The notes under the pieces: model-generated
What the model was told of the DNA's origin: nothing
Database searches by the model: none
Seen by the model: the letters and a program-made list of their open reading frames with translations, nothing else
Shown: positions 11,371 to 24,100 of the stretch, piece after piece
How the letters are laid out: each line of letters starts with the position of its first letter
Position numbering within the stretch: the first letter of the stretch is position 1
Translations under genes and position numbers: made by a program
DNA from: Mesostigma viride
Taxonomy: Eukaryota > Streptophyta > Mesostigmatophyceae > Mesostigmatales > Mesostigmataceae
DNA: 55,000 bases
Reading direction: 5' to 3'
Assembly: GCA_009746045.1 (NCBI GenBank)
Contig: RPFO01000246.1
Coordinates: 2,372,269-2,427,268 of the forward strand

Positions 11371-12640
11371 CCACAGGGGCTGGCATGTGCCCAGGCCTGG
11401 ACTATACGTCTGCCACCTCTTCTTGTCCTGCATAGCAGTCCATGCAAGCAAGAGAGAGGCCGGGAGGAAAGGCGGTGTTCAAACTGGGCTCAGGGACCAC
11501 TAGGTCTGCCAGCAACTAATTATCGATCTGCATATAGTTCATGGCAGGTCAGTCTGTCGCGTTTGCGTGCCATATCATCCTGGACTGGTCATTACCGCTA
11601 CTTGGAATGCATCCACTATCAGCAGTAATCATGTGTGAGATATGCCACCTTCATGACAGGCAATCCGGCCCAACCAGCCGATTCTTGAGACCATGCTTTA
11701 TAATCATTAAAGCAACCAAAAGACATTTCAATTCCAATGAGATACATGACGAATTACAAAGAGTGTCGAGTTGTAATGTTGTAGTTATAAGAGCAGCTGT
11801 GAGGCCCCTTGGGTGACGCCACTGCAGGCCCCTTGTGGCGGCAGTGCGTGTGTTCCCGACCTAGTTCCTACTGGCATTCTTGCCAACGACGACCAGGGTG
11901 CCCGAAGGCCCTGTCCCTTGTCTCGTTCTCAGTCTTACACACATTCTTAACAAAACCAATACATTGTCATATCCGTCAGTCCATCCTCATGGCAACTGAC
12001 TGCATGCAACCACTCACGGGGGCTGCTCCGGGCTGCTCGAACTATTTCACCCCATGAAGACAACAAACCAGTTGTGAGGGAGAGAAACGGACGAACAACG
12101 ACCACCATGGTTCGTTGCTCATCCTTCTATACTGCTCAAAGCTCAAGCCTGGCGGCTGGCGCCACTAGCGCCACTTTAGACATCAGCCAATCATAACATT
12201 GTCTAATTTCCGACAAGCTAAACTTCAAGCTTTATCTGTCAAGCGAACACACACAAATATACAAGGGCAAATCTATCGGCTATGCCAGGCACCGCCTGGG
12301 GCTTCCTTGCATTTGTGTCTGGTGTCCCACGTTGAAATCCTGAAATTGCACATCTGCTCAGTGCCTCGCCGGCTTGCTGCGTACCAGCATTCGGCAAACT
12401 GCCCTTGTGACGAATGTCAGTGAAATTCAGGTCCGCCCAAAAGTTCCGTCAGCAAATTCAGCGGACTTGGCGCGTGAGTACAATTGAGATCCGCGGCGTC
12501 AGTACCGGGCCGCGGTATAGCAACCCGCACAAGGCTGCGGACGTCAGAATTACGCTAAAATCTGAATTGCGGACGTGATAGATCACGGACGCGACAAGTC
12601 TACCAACCCATCTGGGTTTGTCCTTGGGGCCCCAGGCCAG
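11371..12640. other. Intergenic region; no gene supported
   Basis: ORFs at 11541-11816 and 12199-12423 are open but match no family I recognise, and they lack convincing splice partners. CxxC-like words in them could be eroded retrotransposon sequence, because a retrotransposon 3' end follows directly. I would not call a gene here. Confidence 0.45.
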
Positions 12641-13480
12641 GTCAGGATAAGCCGCCCTGGCTGGCCAAGCCGCTCGCGGGGCCGGCCAAACCGAGGGCGG
12701 TTCGTCTACCTGCATGACTGGTTCAAACAACTATAGATGTCCTGAAAGTGATATCCGCTACGCTGCCTGATCTCATCCGCGTAATACGGGCCGGGCATTG
12801 GCCCATATATAAAGACCGGTCCGAGGATGCGGATGGCGCTGCCTTCTATTCCCCCAACCACCGGCCTGACATCGTGGTGCTGGACTTTGAGGGGGGTGGC
12901 CGGCATCTGCTTATTGACGTTTCGGTGGCGCGGCCCTTGGCTCTTAGCCACGTGGCTGGGGCCTCCCTCACGGCAGGTTACACGGCGGACCGGGCGGAGC
13001 GGGCCAAGCTCCTGGCCTACGGCGACGTCGGGCACCATCGTGTGGTGCCCTTTGTCCTGGAGGAGTTTGGGGCCATGGGGCCCCTGACCTCCGCCTTCTT
13101 CAAGGAGTGTTGCCGGCTCCGGGAGGACCGGCTGGACCTGGAGGGCCAGCGGGCCCCATGGTCGGCGCGGACCTGGACGTCATATTGGCGTCAGCGCTTG
13201 TCGGTGGCGCTGACTCGGGCCATGGCTGACATCATGCTCCGCCGTACGCGGGCTGATTTTGCGGTGCAGCAGGGCTATTAGGTTCCTCCCGTTAGGCGTT
13301 TCCATTGGTCTTATCGTCGTATAGAGCTTTGACATGGCTCTGTATACAGGTTTATAGCTGGGCGTTTGCTTTGGTTTGAGTGATTTCACTCTGCTGTAAG
13401 TAATTATATGTTTAATATATAAAGACTCGCCTCCGTAATCTATCATTCTCGTTCTGAATATATAAAGACTCAAAGATCGG
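12640..13480 (+). mobile_element. Non-LTR retrotransposon, 3' part (5'-truncated)
   Basis: This holds the 3' end of a LINE-type element: the C-terminal coding part (12748-13281), a roughly 200-bp 3' UTR, and an end with two copies of AATATATAAAGACTC (13416 and 13458). The reverse-transcriptase domain is missing, as expected of 5' truncation. Blocks at 12653-12740 and 13215-13420 recur in a deleted relative at 27160-27550, which supports a dispersed family. Confidence 0.7.
12748..13281 (+). pseudogene. Retrotransposon C-terminal fragment with restriction-like endonuclease
   Basis: This 177-residue open frame (start codon arbitrary) has the RPD motif in HRPDIVVLDFEGG, then LLIDVSVARP and an ERAKLLAYGD block. 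This order resembles the PD-(D/E)XK restriction-like endonuclease of RLE-bearing non-LTR elements. It continues with PFVLEEFGAMGP and ends in SYWRQRLSVALTRAMADIML, the usual tail next to reverse transcriptases in plant and algal LINEs. No reverse transcriptase precedes it here, so it is a truncated copy. The frame is intact to TAG, suggesting a fairly recent insertion. The family assignment rests on motif memory and needs a profile search. Confidence 0.65.
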
Positions 13481-13481
13481 C

Positions 13482-13880
13482 CTATGTACACGTGGAGAAC
13501 CCAACATGCAGGACCTGTCGGGGCATCCTGTAAACCGTGCCGTTCAGCCAGCCGGGTGACCAGCTTGTCCGTGCATGATCGAGCATCCATGCCTCGGTGC
13601 CATGTAGGTGAGCACGTACCGTGAGGACCATGACCTTGAAGAGCACGCGCTTGTGGTCCTCGTCGAGGTTCTTGGAGTGCCAGTAGCTGTTGAGCGAACG
13701 GAGGGCCTGGCCTGCATGCCAGGCCTGCCGATCGATGCGGGTGTCCACATCGTCGGCACTCGGCGGTGTCAGGGAGCATACTCTCCTGCCAGCAGCTTGA
13801 AGCGACCACTGAACGGGACCTCCATCCCGTCAAGCAGAGGCGCGGCAGCTGCGCCGGGCGACTGGTAGCTAGCCGCAATC
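13482..13880 (-). pseudogene. Frameshifted LINE reverse-transcriptase fragment (antisense)
   Basis: Read on the minus strand, about 13560-13770 encodes DVDTRIDRQAWHAGQALRSL and then FKVMVLTVRAHLHGTEAW. This is the conserved C-terminal part of LINE reverse transcriptases (the D.RI, W..N and GTE.W blocks). Upstream (13775-13850) DGMEVPFSGRFKLL is in another frame, interrupted by a TGA near 13770, so there is at least one frameshift. It abuts the plus-strand retrotransposon end in opposite orientation, as if one insertion landed in or beside another. Confidence 0.65.
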
Positions 13881-15120
13881 ACCATCGCGTCGATCAGTTT
13901 TGACACTAGACCCCAACCCCACCGCCCGCGCCTCCAAGCGCCCCGACAGTCCAGCCAGGTCTGAGTTAGTTAATATCATTCAGGTAATTAATTAATTAAC
14001 TGAACACGTGGCTCCCGTTGGGGAGTCGCGGAGCACCGAAGTGCTTTTGATCCCTGTATATATGCACAGCAGGAAAAGCCCTGGGAACTAAGACCCCCCC
14101 CCCTTTCATTCATTACTGATGCCAGCCGGGGGCATCCAGCACCACAGCACTGACAGCAGCAATCGGATACGAATAAACAATCCGGTGAATTCTGTGGGTG
14201 CATGAAGACCCGCATGAGCATAGCATGACAAGGAGAGCGTGAGCAAGCAAGCTGTCAGAGCCAGGCCCGATATGGACGTAGCATGACAGTCTGGCTGGGC
14301 TATTGCTAATTCTGAGCTATAACATGGTACGGCTGGTAATATGTCGACTGTGCATTAGCGTTGCACGTGGCAGCAGGTGTCCAGGACGCATTCCCTCCTC
14401 TACAGGAATTTAGGTCAAGCGTCTGTTGCTTGAGCTGGGCGGCGATGGCGGATCGAGGTGCATGGTGGCGGTGGTGGTGGTGGTGTGGTTCATCAGCATG
14501 CATGGCGCTGCCCAGGTCTGGGTGGCATGGGAGGTGCCTAGCTCGCCGGCTGGGCCAGCAGGGGCGCTAGCTGGCCGGGGTGGTGGGGTCCTTCACCGCC
14601 TGGGCAGTTAGGCCTGCGGTGTTTCACAGGTACTCAATGGCGATCGATGGCGTTGTCCTGGAGGCACTTATCGATCTAGTGATGGCGTCGGTATACGTGG
14701 TGGCGGTGGTGGCGCGGTGTAGGCCGGCGAGGAGCTTGGAGGTGGCGGTGGCGGTGGAGAAGATCGAGGAGGGCCGGGCGCAGCTCGGCAGTCAGCGTGC
14801 CTCCCATGGCCACCACATCTGCGGCAAGGGGGCAGTCACGTGCTGCTCGAAGGCCTCCTTGAGGATGGAACAAATGGTGATTTCGGAGATCTATGGAGAT
14901 AGTGGGATTGGGGCCCCAGATCTCGGCTACAGAGCGCCCGAGGAGCTACCTGGAGCAGAGGGCGATGAGCTGAAGGCGAGGGGCCAAGTATACGTGATGC
15001 CGGGCAGGGCTGGGCCGCTTTCGATCAACGCCCTTGCGGCCGCTCGATCGGTACAATTATACGGTTGCATGCGGGAGTGAAGCTAGGTGCTGGCACAGGG
15101 TCTGCATCATGCCCCAACCA
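13881..15120. other. Intergenic, possibly decayed retroelement
   Basis: There is an AT tract with TTAA repeats at 13980-14000, followed by GC-rich sequence with open frames on both strands: 14580-15080 (+) and 14676-14873 (-). Neither resembles a known family or has clear splice context. It may be a decayed upstream part of the antisense LINE fragment, but this is a guess. Confidence 0.35.
13990..14035 (+). repeat. CTCCCGTTGGGGAG hairpin copy beside TTAA tract
   Basis: GGCTCCCGTTGGGGAGTCGC follows a TAATTAATTAATTAA tract. It resembles GCTCCCGTTTGGGAGTCAC at 54519 and the hairpin cores at 10479, 11178 and 41790. Confidence 0.45.
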
Positions 15121-16187
15121 TATAGTCACTAGAGGGGGAGAATATAGTCACTAGAGGGGGGTATAATCATCATCTGAGCTGCCCTCTACTGTAATGGCAG
15201 ACGAACTTTCGTGTGATTATTTTCTAATGAGATTAGCATATTACTGTGGCATGCCCATGCGCATGACATGCAAGTACTTACTTACTTAGACAACCATGAA
15301 TTGCTATCTAAGAGTACTTCAAGTGCAAGCTGGATCAGCATACGGAAGTCCGAAGACATGAGTGGAAGCACGAGAGAGCTAGCTGAGATAGCAGCGAGAT
15401 AAGAAGAAACATCAAGGAGATAAGAAGAAATATGTTTCTTACATAAATATAACAGAGCCGCACATTTGAAAGTGCTGTCCTCCGGCTTTTTGCCTTTGCA
15501 CCGTGTGCAGTTCTTGGACGTTTGGAATCATGGCATGGCTAACGTGATGACTGACTAGCTAGACCTTTTCAGTGGTTTTCCATTTGCGGGTATTTCCTCG
15601 TAAATGGTGGGAGAGCGATCGCAGAAATGGTGCTCACCACTAGACACTCCCGGCCAGTTAGGCTCGAAACACACGCCCTGATCAAGCATGCTGTTTCCGG
15701 CCCCACCGTCTAGGTCATCTTGTCGCTCTACACGTAAGCCAGCCATAATTTCAATGCACAAGGCACCAGATTTCCATCACCATTCATCTTCATCATCCTG
15801 AAGGACTCGAACACACGGACAAGATAACAGCAGGCTCGAGCTACCATGGTCCGGATTCTCCCGATTTCTGGCCTGCGCTGGTTGTCTCCTTGATAACAGA
15901 GCATACACAGGCGCATCCTTGAATGCCGAGCCTGAACATGCTGATTGTCGCATTGTAAAAACAGGTGGGTATAACTGATGACATACCCCCTCTTCCAAAC
16001 CTACACACTCACTTCATCCAGATGCTCGGGCCAATTTATTCAAACGCGCAGGAAAACTTTGGTACAGCTTCTGCTGTGCAAATAAGCCAGCAGCATGCAC
16101 ACATGGCCAACAGCAATCATGCAATAGCTGGCTAGCCATCATGACATGGCTGTGTGGAAAATTACTACCGGCCAAAAGTGTACCAAT
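15121..16187. other. Intergenic; no gene seen
   Basis: The sequence is moderately AT-rich. A 27-bp stretch at 15868-15894 (GCCTGCGCTGGTTGTCTCC and flanks) is repeated exactly at 41846-41872. No exon or RNA gene was recognised. Confidence 0.45.
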
Positions 16188-16331
16188 TTACTGCGCAGGG
16201 ACCTCCTCATCTGGAGCCGCAAGCATGGCTGCCGATCCTGTAATCTTGAAGCCGCCCCCAATACCATCCAAGCTCAGGATGGGGCGCGCACTTTCCTTGT
16301 CCTTGCGCGCAGATTTGAGGATCTTGGACAG
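16188..16331 (-). other. Candidate terminal exon (47 codons)
   Basis: On the minus strand an acceptor (CTCGACAG, after pyrimidine-rich sequence) opens a 144-bp phase-0 exon. It begins LSKILKSARKDKESARP, continues ILSLDGIGGGFKITGS, and ends at TAA. The composition looks coding. It could be an alternative last exon of the zinc-finger gene upstream, whose sixth exon also ends in phase 0, or part of an unrecognised gene. Confidence 0.35.
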
Positions 16332-16537
16332 CTGTCGAGTTAAAAGGCGGAGACGTGTGCCAAAGAGTTCAGTGGCACCAGCACACAGGGAGTAACACAT
16401 AGGGAGTTCAGCATGCAGGGAGCATGATTGGGTGTACAGCACGCCCAGGCGCACACCCACTTTGGGCTAATGGGGGCAGATGAACCAGGAATGTGGCGAC
16501 CAGCCGTTGACCACACATACAAAATCACCCCCTCGCC

Positions 16538-16540
16538 AAA

Positions 16541-16595
<55 letters not shown>

Positions 16596-16636
16596 ATGAA
16601 TGAATCAATAAATAAATGAATAAATAAATAAATAAC
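16538..16636. repeat. AAAT tetranucleotide microsatellite
   Basis: About 24 AAAT units with a few AATG or AATC variants lie downstream of the zinc-finger gene on its 3' side. Confidence 0.95.
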
Positions 16637-16762
16637 AATATCCAGCAGTGTTGGCAGGCACACAATATAACCAGCTCGCTACCCTGAAAGCTCCATAAAA
16701 CACACACCACAAGCTGGGCACGCATGATGTGTCAGCCACCCAAGGGGGGCCCACTGCGGAGA

Positions 16763-16767
16763 TTACA
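16763..16767 (-). terminator. TGTAA polyadenylation-type signal
   Basis: TGTAA on the minus strand lies about 200 bp downstream of the zinc-finger gene stop at 16965. TGTAA is the usual polyadenylation signal of chlorophyte green algae. The assignment is by position only. Confidence 0.4.
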
Positions 16768-16964
16768 GTCGCCATGACCTCGTGAAGAGGGAGCACACTA
16801 CTCCTAATGATGCATCAGTCACACAGGAAACGTGAGACAGTGAGCGGCCTACAGATCAAGGCCGGCGGCAGTGGGCCAATCAAGCACCAAATATCGGACC
16901 AAGAAGAAACATTCACCCTATTGACGAATGTCTATTGACTAATGCTGCCACAGGCACAGCGGGA

Positions 16965-20241
<3,277 letters not shown>

Positions 20242-21197
20242 GGCGCTAAATATGCAAGCTAGGGGGGGCTATCCCACTTATGTCAACATCCACTTCGATA
20301 CTGTTCGTTGTTTCTAAACTAGGAGTCAGAGCTTCCAGCCTATTTTGCCTCGGTATCTCTTCCCATAGCCTGTTTACTGGCTCGCTCAGCGGGCCATTTT
20401 CCCTTACGTCTGTATTTTCTTCATGTGGATTTGCAGCACAGCGCAGCCCAAGGCCCGTCCACTCGCGGGTGGTAGCACTCCGTAGCAGGCAGCAGATAGC
20501 AACCAGCACCGGTGCCGCAAATTCCCGCAGCGAGCTGCGAGCGCTGTGGTCGGCCGACAGCATAAGTGTACTTAATTTTGGTGCCGGCCGCTCCGTCCAG
20601 TCGCCGGTCTCGGTCACTCGGAGCCGGGGCCGGCCGGCCAAGGCCCAAGGGCCCGCATGCGAGTAAGATCTTACAATGTAATGCGAGGTTACCCCCCGCG
20701 TTAAGTTACGTGACCGCGTTAAGTTACGACGCCGAGAATTTTGCGGCGATCGTACTTACCGTTTGCGGAGATGACCATGGGATGACCATGGGATGACTGT
20801 ACATATCTTTGCCGCCATGAATGCTGTCACTTGCACCAATCCTGCCACGACGTTCTGCGTGGCGTGAAGTCCTGTCACAGAAGTTCTTGTTCATGCTGTC
20901 TGACAAACTCAAAGAAAACGACGTCATCGCCGTGGGGACCACCGCCTGTACACCATACCTGGATACAGACTCGATTGTGTTACAGAGAGGTGGACCAAGC
21001 TTATATGCGTTGGGATGTAGCGTTGCGATGGGATGTAGCGTCTGCTCATGCCGCGTATGGAGGGACGACGAGTTCTGTCCCTCAGAATAGGAATGTGCAT
21101 TTTCTTCCCCCATTTTTTAAAAAATATATTTATTTAGTAAGGAGAGGGAGTTCTGCATGGCAAGCATGACAGGTCAAGAGTTAGGATAGTTGGAGAA
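20242..21197. promoter_or_regulatory. Divergent intergenic promoter region
   Basis: The only space between the start codons of the zinc-finger gene (20241, -) and the JmjC gene (21198, +), so it must hold both promoters and 5' UTRs. CGCGTTAAGTTACG occurs twice 18 bp apart (20697-20710 and 20715-20728), and the first copy runs into ACGTGAC. GATGACCATGG occurs twice at 20770-20790, and an AT-rich block AAAATATATTTATTTAG lies at 21121-21137. In-frame stops separate both ATGs from upstream open frames. Confidence 0.55.
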
Positions 21198-24100
21198 ATG
21201 CTGGTTCGCGAAATTTTCCGAGAACTAAGCGCTTCCGAATTCGGTATTATCGAGGCCGAACGACGACCTTGCGTGCTTCGAGGAGCCCTTATTGGGTGGA
21301 AATGGCGGGCGTGTACGTCCTGGGATCCAGCTCGCGGAGGGTTGGGATACCTCGATGGACTGGCAGGCCACGCGCAAGTGGAAGCCATGCTTTCCAAGGG
21401 CGGCATGTTTTATGGGGATATTCGAAGCCACGTGCCGTTCCCGACAACCCTGGGGAAAATCTTGAGTCTTTTCCGGACGGCAACGGCTTCTGGTGCTGAA
21501 TTGCGATCAGACGATGTCGAATGTCGTCTACCGACTGAAAACTGGGCGGATATCGACCCTGGTAGCGCACACCTTTACCTCGCCCAAAGCCGCATTGTAA
21601 CATTCCGGCAGCAGCACGGACGCGGCAGTGGGGGTTCTTCCATTCTTGGCCTTGATGGGTCTAACGAGGACAGGACGACCCTCGTCGATGCCGGGTCGGG
21701 AAGGGCTACCGTAGGCGCTTGCCAGGAAACGGGTGGTGCAACGGAGTACGAGCAAGTGCCTGGCAGCCTGGCCGCATTGATGCGGGATATCGAGATCCCC
21801 TCCCTGGTGGCGCGGCCTAGGGAGGTCAACCTGTGGGTCAGCTCCCAATCCTCGCGTTCCAGCCTTCACTATGACCCCTACCAGGTGTGTATGGGAACTT
21901 CAGGATTGTGGACACTGCATGTTGCACTATGGCTCGGATACGCGGGCAATGTACCGGGCCGGGGGCGTTTTGTCGTACCCAGTGTGGCCCTGCCTTAGAC
22001 CAGATCACTGTAAGGTCACTCTACGGTCACCATACGGCCACTCAATGGTCACGAGGGTGAGCATTGCTGTTCACACTCCCCCCAAAAGTGATGGCGGGTA
22101 ACTCTGCATGGCTGCGTATTGCCTGTGGGACCATGCAACCTATTGGTATCCCAGTTTATTCCGCCTCTTGGGTCAGTTAATGATTTATTCAACGTCTCTT
22201 GGGTAGCATGGATGGGCACATGCATACCACCACTCGCATGACTAGCCCCACCTAAAACCACGCCTGAGGGAGGAGTCCCTGTCGAGGCATCTGTGGCAGT
22301 GGGACCGCATGGGCGCCACAAAGCCTGCGTGCGCGATCATAACTGATCCTTCCTCCCCCCTCCCCCCTCCCCCTCCCCCCTCCCCCCTCCCCCTCCCCCT
22401 CCCCCTCCCCTCCCCCCTCCCCCCTCCCCCCTCCCTCCCCCCCCCTCCCCCTCCCCCTCCCCCCTCCCCCTCCCCCTCCCCCTCCCCTCCCCCCTCCCCC
22501 TCCCCCCTCCCCCTCCCCCTCCCCCTCCCCCCTCCCCCCTCCCCTCCCCCCTCCCCCCTCCCCCTCCCCCTCCCCCTCCCCCCCCCCCCCTCCCCCCTCC
22601 CCTCCCCCTCCCCCCTCCCCCCTCCCCTCCCCCTCCCCCCTCCCCCCTCCCCTCCCCCCTCCCCCCTCCCCCCTCCCCCCTCCCCCTCCCCCCTCCCCCC
22701 TCCCTCCTTCCTCCCTCATACACTGCGCTGAAAACATGAGCCGAGCATGGCCATTCTGACCAAGCAAGATCGACCACTGGTACTTTTCATCACATGAAAT
22801 GTTCTACAGTGTTTGGTACATTTCTTGCCTCTTTGGCTTCAACCGGGTGTGTGCAGAACCTTTTGTGCGTGGTCGTGGGCACCAAGCGCCTGCAGCTGCA
22901 CCCACCGGCCGACACGCCGCTCTTATATCCGCACCCGCTGCACTCCGAGTCCAGCAACCACAGCAGCGTGGAGTTTGCGGCACCCGATTTCGAGAGGCAC
23001 CCGCGCTACCGGGAAGCATTGGAACGGCGGCTGGAGGTCACTCTACGAGCAGGTACGGTCACTATACACCCAGGTACGGTGCGGCATAAGAGCAGGTACT
23101 GTGGGGCATCGACCGCCTCTTCTCGTCTGCCTGGTGTGTTCCCTGGTTAAACCTACAATGTACATCACTCTGGTCACTATGCAAGTCAGCTTGACATCCC
23201 TCCGGTCACCGTCCCAGTCAGAGATAGTGTGCGTCATCCCAACGTGGCCCGCCATCAGAGGTACCATCCCCCCCCACCACCGCCCCCCCCCCCCTCGACA
23301 CGGTTCCCCTTCCCTCGTGGGTACTGGAGCTTGCCCTCTACCATGTGGCGCGACGTAGTCCAAGCTGACGTTTTTGTCCATCTGCCTGCGGTGCTCATGG
23401 GGCCCTGCACGCCCCTCGCGGTTTGCGTGAGCCATGTTGGTGTGGCCGCAACATTTCTTATACCGCAGACGTGCTTTGTACCATCCCAGAACAGGGCATG
23501 CCTTCAATGTTCGGCATATTGGATGTTTGACATGTTGACATCCCAGTTTCGTGGAAAACTGGGGACTTCGACCTAGCCTTGGTCATTTGTACATCAGAGC
23601 TTCACAAACAACATAGCAGCGCATGCCTCCCTCGTTGACCGCGCAGTGCTTTGGAGGAGCTTGGTGGTGGCTTTCTTGGTCTCTTACTGTCAGGTCCCAG
23701 TGTGGCGGATGCCAGTATTGACGCTTTCATGAATCCTGGGTAGGCCATGCTGTTTAACTGCTGCTCATGTCAAACGCGGCCACCGATTCTCACACCTCTC
23801 TGTCTTCCGCTCATCTTCTGCTCATGGGTTCCACGCGCACCGCCAACAACAGGGGACGCGCTGTTTTTGCCCGAGGGATGGTGGCACCAGGTAGGCCACG
23901 TGACGCATGACGCAATCGCCACGCTGCATGCTACCCCGAGACGCGCCATGCGGGTTCATGTCCAATGCATGCGCGTCGCTCCTTGCGCGCATTTCGATTT
24001 GTTTCTTTCCCTTCCATTGCCTGGTGTTGCCTCCATTGTTGTCCCTTCTATTGCCTGGTGTTGCCTGGTGTTGCCTTCCATTGCCTGGTGTTGCCTGGTG

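Noticed and set aside
14580-15080. 166-codon plus-strand ORF
   Set aside because: No family resemblance and no splice context. The opposite strand is equally open, so chance in GC-rich sequence is likely.
20246-20641. 131-codon minus-strand ORF just upstream of the zinc-finger start, considered as a transit-peptide exon
   Set aside because: It has no donor that joins it in frame to exon 1, and an in-frame stop precedes the chosen ATG. It is more likely 5' UTR or promoter.
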